A stretch of DNA of 12,035 bases from Candidatus Stahliibacteriota bacterium (GTDB lineage Bacteria > Hydrothermota > Tepidihabitantia > SM23-42). The stretch is taken from assembly GCA_004376785.1 (NCBI GenBank), contig SOIY01000259.1, positions 1 to 12,035 of the forward strand, in the 5' to 3' direction. The notes under the pieces are model-generated. The model did no database searches and was not told the DNA's origin. It saw only the letters and a list, made by a program, of their open reading frames with translations. The stretch's first letter is position 1. Every line of letters begins with the position of its first letter. A program made the translations under genes and the position numbers. Below, piece by piece: positions 5,151 through 12,035 of the stretch.

Positions 5151-6779
5151 TTAGTATCCGCCGTAGCCGCCACCAGGTGGCATTGGAGGACCTGCTTTTT
5201 CTTCTTCAGGTTTTTCAACAATAACCGCCTCAGTCGTAACCAGAAGTGCAGCAATACTTGAAGCATTCTGCAGTGCAGTGCGTGTAACCTTTGTCGGATC
5301 AATAATTCCTGCTGCAACCATATCTTCAATTTTTTCACTCATCACATTGTAACCGTTAGCGCCTTCTGCTTTTTTAACCTGCTCAACAATAACTGAACCT
5401 TCTTTACCCGCATTTTTAGCAAGCTGTCTTGTTGGTTCTTCAAGAGCTCTCTTAACGATATTAATACCGATTTGCTGGTCACCCGGCAATTTCATCTTAT
5501 CTAAATCCGGTAAGGTCCGGAGAAATGCTACACCGCCACCAGGCACAATACCTTCTTCAACTGCCGCCCTTGTAGCGTGAAGTGCATCCTCAACCCTTGC
5601 CTTCTTTTCTTTCATTTCTATTTCTGTTGCTGCACCAACATTCAACACTGCCACACCACCTGCAAGCTTTGCCAATCTTTCCTGTAATTTTTCCTTGTCA
5701 TAGTCTGATGTTGTCTCTTCCATCTCATTTCTTATCTGCTGAATTCTTGCCTGCAAATCCGTCTTTTTGCCAGCACCTTCAATTATTGTGGTATTTTCCT
5801 TGTCAATTGTAATCCGCTTTGCCTGGCCAAGATCAGAAACCTGGACATTCTCTAATTTTAAACCAATATCCTCGGATATAAGTTTACCATTAGTGAGCAC
5901 TCCAATATCCTCAAGCATTGCCCTTCTCCGGTCACCATAGCCAGGAGCTTTTACTGCAGCACACTGCAAAGTACCTCTAATCTTATTAACAACCAAGGTT
6001 GCAAGTGCTTCACCCTCGATTTCTTCACAGATGAGCAAGATCGGTTTTCCTTTTTGCGCAGTCTTTTCTAAAAGTGGTAAAAGGTCTTTCATTGCACTTA
6101 TCTTCTTTTCATATAACAGAATATAGGCATCTTCAAGAATACATTCCATTCTATCAGGATTAGTTATAAAATAAGGTGAAAGATAACCACGGTCAAACTG
6201 CATTCCTTCGACAACATCTACTGTTGTCTCTATGCCCTTTGCTTCCTCAACAGTAATCACACCATCTTTACCAACTTTGTCCATTGCTTCGGCAATCTTT
6301 TCGCCGATTGTCTCATCATTGTTTGCAGAAATAGTGGCGACTTGAGAAATATCCTTTGCTCCTTTAATCGGATCGGAAATTCTTTTCAAACCTTCAATGA
6401 CTGTCTCTACCGCCTTTTCAATACCTTTCTTAACTTCCATTGCATTTGCACCAGCAGTCACAGTCTTCAGTCCTTCACGGTAGATCGCCTCTGCAAGTAT
6501 TGTCGCAGTGGTTGTTCCATCACCTGCTACGTCAGAAGTCTTTGATGCAACCTCCTTAACCATCTGCGCACCCATATTTTCGAACCTGTCCTCAAGGTCA
6601 ATCTCTTTAGCAACGGTCACTCCATCCTTGGTTATCGTAGGTGCTCCAAATTTCTTTTCCAGAACCACGTTTCTTCCTTTTGGACCAAGAGTAATCTTAA
6701 CTGCATCAGATAATATGTTGACGCCTTTTAAGATCGACCTCCGCGCATCTTCGCTAAATTTAATCTCTTTTGCTGCCAT
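5151..6779 (-). CDS. groEL: Chaperonin GroEL (Hsp60)
   Basis: This full-length 542-residue chaperonin forms the double-ring ATP-driven folding chamber in the cytoplasm, capped by GroES. The ATP site is intact: LGPKGRNV (31-38), KDGVTVAKEI (51-60) and DVAGDGTTTATILA with D87 at the canonical place. The AAVEEGIVPGGG loop precedes the C-terminal equatorial domain, and the apical-domain GYLSPYFITN segment is conserved. The tail reads PPMPPGGGYGGY, replacing the usual GGM repeats with Gly and Tyr. The AAGGAG ribosome site lies 8 nt before the ATG, and groES ends 18 nt upstream. No CIRCE operator is visible upstream of the cluster, so HrcA control is not supported by this sequence. Confidence 0.99.
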   Translation of the reverse strand: MAAKEIKFSEDARRSILKGVNILSDAVKITLGPKGRNVVLEKKFGAPTITKDGVTVAKEIDLEDRFENMGAQMVKEVASKTSDVAGDGTTTATILAEAIYREGLKTVTAGANAMEVKKGIEKAVETVIEGLKRISDPIKGAKDISQVATISANNDETIGEKIAEAMDKVGKDGVITVEEAKGIETTVDVVEGMQFDRGYLSPYFITNPDRMECILEDAYILLYEKKISAMKDLLPLLEKTAQKGKPILLICEEIEGEALATLVVNKIRGTLQCAAVKAPGYGDRRRAMLEDIGVLTNGKLISEDIGLKLENVQVSDLGQAKRITIDKENTTIIEGAGKKTDLQARIQQIRNEMEETTSDYDKEKLQERLAKLAGGVAVLNVGAATEIEMKEKKARVEDALHATRAAVEEGIVPGGGVAFLRTLPDLDKMKLPGDQQIGINIVKRALEEPTRQLAKNAGKEGSVIVEQVKKAEGANGYNVMSEKIEDMVAAGIIDPTKVTRTALQNASSIAALLVTTEAVIVEKPEEEKAGPPMPPGGGYGGY

Positions 6780-6797
6780 ATTTAAATCTCCTTTTGC

Positions 6798-7091
6798 TTA
6801 CTTTTCTTTCTCAATAATACCTAAAATATCATCCTCGCGAATGATTAAATACTCTTTGTCAACAAGTTGAATCTCATTACCAGAATACTTACCAAAGAGA
6901 ATAATATCTCCCTTTTTCACAACGAGTGGAATCTTGTTTCCCTTTTCGTCTCTACGACCATCTCCCACTGCAATTATTTTACCCTGTTGTGGCTTTTCTT
7001 TTGCCGTATCAGGGATAATAATACCACCTTTTTTTACTTCCTCTTCAAGTCTTTCCACAAGGATATGATCATGTAGCGGCTTTATTTTCAT
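6798..7091 (-). CDS. groES: Co-chaperonin GroES (Hsp10)
   Basis: This 97-residue co-chaperonin forms the heptameric lid of the GroEL cage. It starts MKIKPLHDHILVERLE. The mobile loop KKGGIIIPDTAKEKPQQG (20-37) contains the hydrophobic triplet III in the place of the usual IVL that contacts GroEL. GDIILFGKYSG and the C-terminal EDDILGII complete the family pattern. The start codon overlaps the stop of the upstream BCAM0308-family gene by 4 nt (ATGA). Its strong AGGAGG ribosome site lies within the last codons of that gene, so the two are translationally coupled. Confidence 0.98.
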   Translation of the reverse strand: MKIKPLHDHILVERLEEEVKKGGIIIPDTAKEKPQQGKIIAVGDGRRDEKGNKIPLVVKKGDIILFGKYSGNEIQLVDKEYLIIREDDILGIIEKEK

Positions 7092-7594
7092 TTTACCTCC
7101 TTCTTTTCTCTATGCCAAAAAACCCTTGCCAATTTCTGTTCATCAGAAAACTTATACTCAACATCACCACCATAAGAGTGATAGAGCATTCGACCGAGAT
7201 GAACTGCTAAACTTTCCGATGTAGTCTCAACCCTCACACCATCCTTGTCTTCAACAATACCCATAATTCTATCAAGAGGGTTGTGATCAACCTCTTTCTC
7301 TTCTTCATTCTTCAACATATTAACAATTTCATCACGTCTTTGATTAAAAAAATCACCACTTATATAAACAATCCCCATTACATAATGGTCTTCTTCTTTT
7401 CGACAAGCAGGACACTTATGCTGCTCTACTGCCAAACCTGGATCAAAATCAGACATTCTCTGCCAACGTCGGCGTCTATAAACAAGCCCACAACGCGGAC
7501 ATAATGTCGGCTCTTTATAACCCTTTCTTTGCAAATATGGATCCTGGAGATGGGGTTTTAACCCTCCTCTAATACCTCTATGACCCTTTTGCAT
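7088..7594 (-). CDS. BCAM0308-family zinc-ribbon protein
   Basis: This protein matches my memory of the uncharacterised BCAM0308 family: EPTLCPRCGLVYRRRRW, a second knuckle CPAC, then a RRDEI..LKNEEE helix, NPLDRIMGI and a C-terminal alpha/beta part ending in RVFWHRE. Cysteines C32, C35, C61 and C64 should bind zinc; the N-terminus is basic, so RNA or ribosome contact is possible but inferred. I chose the ATG at 7594 (168 residues) because AAGGAG lies 6 nt ahead of it. An in-frame ATG at 7624 would add ten residues but has no ribosome site. It overlaps groES by 4 nt, and a tRNA-Val lies 64 nt upstream on the same strand. The pairing with groESL hints at a role in protein homeostasis. Confidence 0.85.
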   Translation of the reverse strand: MQKGHRGIRGGLKPHLQDPYLQRKGYKEPTLCPRCGLVYRRRRWQRMSDFDPGLAVEQHKCPACRKEEDHYVMGIVYISGDFFNQRRDEIVNMLKNEEEKEVDHNPLDRIMGIVEDKDGVRVETTSESLAVHLGRMLYHSYGGDVEYKFSDEQKLARVFWHREKKEVK

Positions 7595-7658
7595 ATTAAT
7601 CTCCTTATTTACTTTAGAAACCAATTTTTATTACTTTTACGGCAAAAAGACTCGGTTA

Positions 7659-7732
7659 TGGGCGAAACCCGACTTGAACGGGTGACCTTCTCCTTGTAAG
7701 AGAGACGCTCTCGCCATCTGAGCTATTCGCCC
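7659..7732 (-). tRNA. trnV: tRNA-Val (anticodon TAC)
   Basis: The 74-nt minus-strand sequence folds as a complete cloverleaf. The acceptor stem is GGGCGAA/TTCGCCC and the D arm GCTC/GAGC. The anticodon stem is TCTCT/GGAGA around the loop CTTACAA, giving anticodon TAC. The T arm is ACCCG-TTCAAGT-CGGGT, and the discriminator is A. The 3' CCA is not encoded. A consensus promoter lies just upstream; no terminator is evident before the next gene, 64 nt downstream. Confidence 0.96.
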
Positions 7733-7744
7733 TTTAGACACCAT

Positions 7745-7772
7745 ATTATATCTAAAAGTTTATTTTTGTCAA
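7745..7772 (-). promoter_or_regulatory. Perfect consensus promoter of tRNA-Val
   Basis: On the minus strand, TTGACA (7772-7767), a 16-bp spacer and TATAAT (7750-7745) match the sigma-70 consensus at all 12 positions. The tRNA begins 12 nt after the -10 box, implying a leader of about 5-6 nt. No other good promoter is visible before the BCAM0308-family gene, so this may also drive groESL. Confidence 0.88.
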
Positions 7773-7813
7773 TATAATACTATTGTTCATTATGAGCATA
7801 CTTCAGTACGATA

Positions 7814-7832
7814 ATTCTAAAATTCTAAAATT
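7814..7832. repeat. Short tandem repeat of ATTCTAAA
   Basis: The 8-bp unit attctaaa occurs twice in a row, followed by a third partial copy (att). It lies between the divergent tRNA and cDPG synthetase promoters. Just after it, TTGTCGA (7831-7837) and TCGAACAA (7842-7849) form an inverted repeat with one bulged base, a possible but weak operator. Nothing else is evident in the 223-bp gap 7733-7955 apart from the two promoters. Confidence 0.5.
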
Positions 7833-7901
7833 GTCGAATGATCGAACAAACATACACGTAGTCAATCATTAATCAACAAATCTTTTAGATATTTCCAACA
7901 G

Positions 7902-7930
7902 TTGACTTTTAACATATTTTTGGGTATAAT
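7902..7930 (+). promoter_or_regulatory. Sigma-70-type promoter of the cDPG synthetase-PPDK genes
   Basis: TTGACT (7902-7907), a 17-bp spacer and TATAAT (7925-7930) match the consensus at 11 of 12 bases. The expected start near 7937 gives a leader of about 19 nt. That leader contains AGGAGG (7943-7948), 7 nt before the ATG at 7956. The promoter overlaps a possible TTG start at 7902, which argues against that longer reading. Confidence 0.85.
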
Positions 7931-7955
7931 AATAATTCTGAAAGGAGGAATTTTT

Positions 7956-9269
7956 ATGCGACGGGTTATAATCATGGGAGCTGCGGGAAGAGATTTTCAT
8001 AATTTTAATGTTTTTCTCAGGAATAATAATAAATTTAAGGTAGTTGGCTTTACTGCCACCCAGATACCCAATATTGAAAATCGGAAATATCCAAAAGAGC
8101 TTGCCGGTAAACTGTATCCACACGGCATACCGATATTTCCAGAAACGCAGTTAACGCGTTTAATTAAAAAATATAAAGTCGATGTTGTCATCTTCTCATA
8201 TTCAGATATATCACATAATTATGTGATGCATAAAGCATCAGAAGTCATTGCTGCCGGAGCCGACTTCTGGTTGTTAGGATTACAATCTTCTGTGCTGAAG
8301 TCCAAACGGAAAGTAATATCAATATGTGCATCGAGAACTGGCGCCGGCAAGAGTCAAACAACACGCAAAGTCTGTGATGTACTACATTCCCTTGGAGTCA
8401 AATTTTCAATTATTAGACATCCTATGCCTTATGGAAATTTGAAAAAACAGGTAGTACAAAAATTTTCAACATTAGAAGATTTAGAAACGCATAAATGCAC
8501 TATTGAAGAAAGAGAAGAATATGAACCTCATATTAGAAACGGAAATACGGTCTTTGCCGGAGTGGATTATGGTTTGATTTTAAGGCAGGCTGAGAAAATT
8601 TCAAAGGTTATAGTATGGGACGGCGGGAATAATGATTTACCATTTTACAGATCAGACATACATATTGTAGTAGTTGATCCATTCAGGATTGGTGATGAAA
8701 GTACTTTTCACCCTGGTGAGGCGAATATCAGATATGCCGATGTTGTAATTATTAATAAAGTCAATACAGCACCCCGTAAGAAAGTTGCGTCCTTGAAAAA
8801 GAATATAAAAAATCTGAATAAACGTGCAATAATAATCGAAGCCGCATCACCGACTTATGTAGATAGACCTGATTTGATAAAAAACAAAAAAGTTATTGTC
8901 ATTGAGGATGGACCAACCCTAACCCATGGCGGAATGTCATTCGGTGCTGGCGTGGTTGCTGCAAAAAGATTCAAGGCAAAGAAAATTGTCAATCCACGAC
9001 CATATGTTGTAGGATCAATAAAGCAAGTTTATAAAAAATATCCACAAATCGGCAATATAATACCAGCATTAGGGTATGGCCAGAAGCAAATTAAGGAACT
9101 CGAAAAAAGCATCAATAGAATACCAGCAGATTCAATCATTATGGCAACACCTGTTGATTTAAGAAAATTCCTAAAATTTAACAAACCTGCTGTAAAAGTG
9201 GATTATGAGTTAAAACAAAAATCAGGACCAAAGCTTGAGCTGCTTCTTAAGAAGCAGCTAAGAATTTAA
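7956..9269 (+). CDS. cpgS: Cyclic 2,3-diphosphoglycerate synthetase homologue
   Basis: This 437-residue protein resembles the cyclic 2,3-diphosphoglycerate (cDPG) synthetase family, first described in methanogens, where the ATP-dependent enzyme cyclises 2,3-DPG to a thermoprotectant and phosphate store. Many bacterial homologues are annotated only as GTPases. The N-terminal Rossmann-like region starts RRVIIMGAAGRDFHNFN. A P-loop SRTGAGKSQTT (126-136) follows, then WDGGNND (221-227), DPFR...HPGE (241-255), INKVN (266-270, in the place of NKxD) and DGPTLTHGGMSFGAG. No membrane segment is seen. I chose the ATG at 7956 because AGGAGG precedes it; an upstream TTG at 7902 lies within the promoter. 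It is 83 nt ahead of pyruvate phosphate dikinase. No 2-phosphoglycerate kinase, needed to make 2,3-DPG, is in this window, so the product is unproven. Confidence 0.8.
   Translation: MRRVIIMGAAGRDFHNFNVFLRNNNKFKVVGFTATQIPNIENRKYPKELAGKLYPHGIPIFPETQLTRLIKKYKVDVVIFSYSDISHNYVMHKASEVIAAGADFWLLGLQSSVLKSKRKVISICASRTGAGKSQTTRKVCDVLHSLGVKFSIIRHPMPYGNLKKQVVQKFSTLEDLETHKCTIEEREEYEPHIRNGNTVFAGVDYGLILRQAEKISKVIVWDGGNNDLPFYRSDIHIVVVDPFRIGDESTFHPGEANIRYADVVIINKVNTAPRKKVASLKKNIKNLNKRAIIIEAASPTYVDRPDLIKNKKVIVIEDGPTLTHGGMSFGAGVVAAKRFKAKKIVNPRPYVVGSIKQVYKKYPQIGNIIPALGYGQKQIKELEKSINRIPADSIIMATPVDLRKFLKFNKPAVKVDYELKQKSGPKLELLLKKQLRI
9238..9259. repeat. 22-bp perfect palindrome at the 3' end of the cDPG synthetase gene
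   Basis: Positions 9238-9259 equal their own reverse complement (22 of 22), giving a 9-bp stem AGCTGCTTC/GAAGCAGCT with a TTAA loop. It lies within the last codons (residues about LLLKKQL), 7 nt before the stop codon. Only three Ts follow (AAGAATTT), so it is at best a weak terminator; an RNA stability or attenuation hairpin between the two genes is as likely. Confidence 0.65.
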
Positions 9270-9320
9270 ACAGATGGTTACGGATGCAAAGAGATGAAAA
9301 TGGAAATCCGTCTAAATCAA

Positions 9321-9337
9321 ATTTTACGGAGTAAAAT
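9321..9337 (+). promoter_or_regulatory. Hairpin next to the PPDK ribosome binding site
   Basis: ATTTTAC (9321-9327) and GTAAAAT (9331-9337) are exact reverse complements around a GGA loop. The stem ends one base before AAAGGAG (9339-9345), the ribosome site of pyruvate phosphate dikinase, 7 nt ahead of its ATG. It could modulate ribosome access, though an A/T-rich 7-bp stem is weak. Confidence 0.4.
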
Positions 9338-9352
9338 GAAAGGAGTAATAAG

Positions 9353-12007
9353 ATGGCAAAAAGGTTAGTATATAATTTTGGTGGTAAAAAAGCCCAAGGC
9401 TCAGCTAATATGAAAAATGTACTCGGAGGTAAAGGTGCAAACCTTGCCGAAATGACAAATATTGGTGTTCCGGTTCCTCCGGGATTCACTATTTCATCAG
9501 ATCTTTGTATTGAGTATCTGAGAAGAATGAAATATCCAAAAATCTTAAAACAGGATGTTGAAAAAGGTATCAAAAGAGTGGAAAAACTAATGGAAAAGCT
9601 ATTTGGTGATAAAAATAATCCACTCCTTTTTTCAGTACGTTCTGGTGCTCGCGCTTCAATGCCAGGAATGATGGATACAATCCTTAATCTCGGGCTCAAT
9701 GATTCAACAATTAATGGGTTGATTGAGAAAACAGGAGATAAACGATTTGCATATGATTGTTATCGAAGATTTATTCAAATGTATTCAGACATTGTCCTTC
9801 AAATCCCAAGGAAAAAATTCGAAAAATTACTTGATATACTAAAAGAGAAAAAAGGTATAAAATATGATATAGAACTTAATGGTGATGATTGGCAAGAGAT
9901 TGTTAAAAAATTTAAGAAACTCGTTATAGCCGAGAAGAAAAAAGCGTTTCCCGGTGATCCCCGTGAGCAGTTATGGGGTGCGATTGGCGCTGTATTCAAT
10001 TCCTGGAATACCCCAAGAGCAAAAGAATATCGCCGAATCTACAAAATCCCTGACGACTGGGGAACAGCAGTAAATATCCAGGCTATGGTATTTGGTAATA
10101 TGGGTAAAAAATCAGCAACAGGGGTAGTATTTACACGTAATCCGGCAACTGGTGAAAATAAGATATACGGTGAATTTCTTCAGAATGCTCAAGGTGAAGA
10201 TGTTGTTGCTGGCATTAGAACACCCTGGAAGATTATCGAACTGAAAAAAATAATTCCAGACGCATATAATAAATTGGCGAACATTTTAAAGAAACTCGAA
10301 AATCACTACCGAGACCTACAGGATGTGGAATTTACTGTAGAACAAGGCAGGCTGTGGATACTTCAAACTCGAGCCGGTAAAAGAACCGCTCTTGCAAATA
10401 TTAAAATTGCCGTGGATATGACAATGCAGAAACTTATAAAAAAAGAAGAGGCAGTGCTACGTGTAAGCCCAGACGAATTAAACCAGGTTCTACATCCTAT
10501 GATAGATCCAACAGTCAAGTATGAAACTATTGCTACAGGTTTACCTGCATCACCAGGTGCGGCAGTCGGTAAAGTCGTTTTTGACCCTGAAGAAGCAGTA
10601 AATGAGGCGAAAGATGGAAAAAGTGTTATACTGGTCAGACTCGAAACATCAGCCGATGATATTCATGGTATGGAAGCAGCAAAAGGCCTTCTCACAGCAC
10701 GCGGTGGCATGACATCTCATGCTGCAGTTGTTGCCCGAGGAATGGGTAAACCCTGTATAGTAGGATGCGAAGAAATCAGTATAGATATGAACGCAAAAAC
10801 ATTTACTGCAGGTGGTGTCACGGTTAAGAAAGACGACATTATCAGCATTGACGGAACCGAAGGAAAAGTGATTCTGGGTAAAACAAAACTGATTAAGCCA
10901 GAAATGACAAAAGATGTCATCCAGTTATTAAAATGGGCAGATTCGTTTAGAAGACTTGGGGTCAGAACAAATGCGGATAGGCCAAAGGATGCAAAGATTG
11001 CCAGAAATTATGGTGCAGAGGGTATTGGACTCTGCAGAACTGAGCATATGTTTTTCAAACCTGAACGAGTTGCCGCAGTACGTGAGATGATTGTGGCTCA
11101 GAATGAAAACGGAAGAAGAAAGGCACTTGCAAAACTGCTGCCTATGCAGCGTGACGATTTTATTGGCATATTCAAAGTCATGCATGGATTACCAGTAATA
11201 ATAAGAACACTTGATCCACCTCTTCATGAATTTTTACCGAAGGATGATGAATCGATAAAAGAACTTGCACAGGAAATGAATATCTCTTTTTCCAATCTGA
11301 AAAAGATCGTTGTTTCATTACATGAATCAAACCCAATGCTTGGTCACCGTGGATGCCGACTTGGTATTACTTATCCAGAAATCACTGAAATGCAAGCAAG
11401 AGCTGTCTTTGAAGCGGCGTGTGAGGTTACTAAAATGGGTATAAAAGTCATACCTGAAGTGATGATCCCAGTAGTTATGGAAGCAAAGGAGTTAGCAAAT
11501 CAAAGAAAGATTGTTGATAAAATAGCCAAAGAAACCATTAATAAATATGGTGTAAGATTAAAGTATATGATCGGAACAATGATTGAAATACCACGCGCTG
11601 CTTTAACTGCAGACGAAGTTGCTAAAGCAGCAGATTTCTTCTCATATGGTACAAACGATATGACCCAGACAACACTCGGATTTTCGCGTGATGATGTTGC
11701 AAAGTTTGTGCCAAAATATATTGAACTTGGACTCCTACAAGACGACCCATTCAAAACGATCGATATTAATGGTGTTGGCAAGTTACTTGAAATAGGTATT
11801 AAACTGGGCAGAAAAACTAATCCAAAACTTGAAATCGGAATTTGCGGCGAGCATGGTGGTGACCCTAACTCAATACATTTCTGCCACAAGATTGGCATGG
11901 ATTATGTTTCCTGTTCACCATATCGAGTACCGATAGCAAGACTATCAGCCGCCCATGCAGCATTAGCAGATAAATCTAAGAAGAAGAGAATAGCAGCGAC
12001 AGTATAA
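9353..12007 (+). CDS. ppdK: Pyruvate, phosphate dikinase
   Basis: This 884-residue cytoplasmic enzyme interconverts pyruvate, ATP and phosphate with phosphoenolpyruvate, AMP and pyrophosphate; the length is normal for the family. The N-terminal nucleotide-binding domain (about 1-345) has GGKGANLAEM (25-34) and SVRSGARASMPGMMDT (94-109). The phosphohistidine domain has GGMTSHAAVVARGMGKPC (451-468) with catalytic H456 and the neighbouring T454 that serves for regulation in plant and some bacterial forms. The C-terminal TIM-barrel has GIGLCRTEHMFF (557-568), GHRGCRLG (664-671), FFSYGTNDMTQTTLGFSRDD (762-781) and GICGEHGGDP (829-838) with the acid/base Cys at 831. AAAGGAG lies 7 nt before the ATG. 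It follows the cDPG synthetase homologue and is probably co-transcribed. The remaining 28 bases of the window hold nothing recognisable. Confidence 0.99.
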   Translation: MAKRLVYNFGGKKAQGSANMKNVLGGKGANLAEMTNIGVPVPPGFTISSDLCIEYLRRMKYPKILKQDVEKGIKRVEKLMEKLFGDKNNPLLFSVRSGARASMPGMMDTILNLGLNDSTINGLIEKTGDKRFAYDCYRRFIQMYSDIVLQIPRKKFEKLLDILKEKKGIKYDIELNGDDWQEIVKKFKKLVIAEKKKAFPGDPREQLWGAIGAVFNSWNTPRAKEYRRIYKIPDDWGTAVNIQAMVFGNMGKKSATGVVFTRNPATGENKIYGEFLQNAQGEDVVAGIRTPWKIIELKKIIPDAYNKLANILKKLENHYRDLQDVEFTVEQGRLWILQTRAGKRTALANIKIAVDMTMQKLIKKEEAVLRVSPDELNQVLHPMIDPTVKYETIATGLPASPGAAVGKVVFDPEEAVNEAKDGKSVILVRLETSADDIHGMEAAKGLLTARGGMTSHAAVVARGMGKPCIVGCEEISIDMNAKTFTAGGVTVKKDDIISIDGTEGKVILGKTKLIKPEMTKDVIQLLKWADSFRRLGVRTNADRPKDAKIARNYGAEGIGLCRTEHMFFKPERVAAVREMIVAQNENGRRKALAKLLPMQRDDFIGIFKVMHGLPVIIRTLDPPLHEFLPKDDESIKELAQEMNISFSNLKKIVVSLHESNPMLGHRGCRLGITYPEITEMQARAVFEAACEVTKMGIKVIPEVMIPVVMEAKELANQRKIVDKIAKETINKYGVRLKYMIGTMIEIPRAALTADEVAKAADFFSYGTNDMTQTTLGFSRDDVAKFVPKYIELGLLQDDPFKTIDINGVGKLLEIGIKLGRKTNPKLEIGICGEHGGDPNSIHFCHKIGMDYVSCSPYRVPIARLSAAHAALADKSKKKRIAATV

Positions 12008-12035
12008 TACAATTTTATGTGTGGGAATGGGCTTC

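Noticed and set aside
5582..5812. Plus-strand reading frame rich in His, Pro and Leu within groEL
   Set aside because: It is antisense to a strongly conserved gene, has no ribosome site, and its composition is what antisense of groEL gives.
7595..7624. Longer start for the BCAM0308-family gene at 7624
   Set aside because: No ribosome site precedes 7624, while AAGGAG sits 6 nt before the ATG at 7594.
7595..7658. CIRCE heat-shock operator upstream of the chaperonin genes
   Set aside because: I looked for TTAGCACTC-N9-GAGTGCTAA or close variants and found none on either strand of the gap.
7831..7849. Inverted repeat TTGTCGA/TCGAACAA between divergent promoters as an operator
   Set aside because: The pairing needs a bulged base and the site is more than 50 bp from either promoter core; too weak to list on its own.
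7902..7955. An 18-residue N-terminal extension of the cDPG synthetase homologue from a TTG start
   Set aside because: The segment overlaps the TTGACT/TATAAT promoter, and AGGAGG is correctly spaced for the ATG at 7956.
1..12035. CRISPR array, toxin-antitoxin pair, phage genes or insertion sequence transposase
   Set aside because: No regularly spaced direct repeats of 25-40 bp, no small paired frames with ribosome sites, and no transposase or phage motifs were seen on either strand.

Overview
The window reads as bacterial chromosome, low in GC (estimated by eye), from a lineage with GroES/GroEL, sigma-70-type promoters and an LpxB-like glycosyltransferase, which hints at an outer membrane. 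The gene mix (a cyclic 2,3-diphosphoglycerate synthetase homologue beside pyruvate phosphate dikinase, a BCAM0308-family protein beside groES, a GroEL tail ending in Gly/Tyr rather than GGM repeats) resembles uncultivated candidate-phylum genomes such as WOR-3-like bacteria. That placement is a guess from memory, not a computed assignment.

Left block, 1-4757. A short 3' end of a rightward gene (1-61) converges on a leftward four-gene cluster: lpxB-like glycosyltransferase (4645-3611), NAD-dependent sugar epimerase-like protein (3580-2738), B12-binding-type radical SAM protein (2645-1215) and a GT-B glycosyltransferase (1209-148). The set suggests envelope or lipid/glycan modification. None of these four genes has a clear Shine-Dalgarno sequence. 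Two of them carry promoter-like hexamers so close to the ATG that leaderless transcripts are plausible. A 92-bp element with 23-bp perfect inverted repeats lies between the convergent genes and supplies both stop codons. A second, different palindromic (REP-like) element of 47 bp lies inside the lpxB-like coding region.

Middle block, 4800-7772, leftward. A tRNA-Val(TAC) has a perfect TTGACA-N16-TATAAT promoter. It is followed, with no visible terminator, by a BCAM0308-family zinc-ribbon protein, groES (4-nt overlap), groEL and an FmdB-type zinc-ribbon protein. No CIRCE operator is visible. The region therefore looks like one protein-homeostasis transcript that may begin at the tRNA.

Right block, 7902-12007, rightward. 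A near-perfect promoter (TTGACT-N17-TATAAT) and a strong ribosome binding site precede a cyclic 2,3-diphosphoglycerate synthetase homologue with a P-loop. This is followed by a full-length pyruvate phosphate dikinase with its catalytic His and Cys. Both act around the phosphoglycerate/PEP part of glycolysis or gluconeogenesis, so co-expression makes metabolic sense. Genes in the middle and right blocks mostly have good Shine-Dalgarno sequences, in contrast with the left block.

The most unusual items are the stop-codon-supplying inverted repeat, the REP-like cruciform inside lpxB, the LpxB homologue that lacks the conserved Asp region and its C-terminal part, the possibly leaderless internal promoter, and the bacterial cDPG synthetase-PPDK pair. 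There is no gene-free stretch above 300 bases; the largest gap (7733-7955) holds the two divergent promoters and a short tandem repeat.
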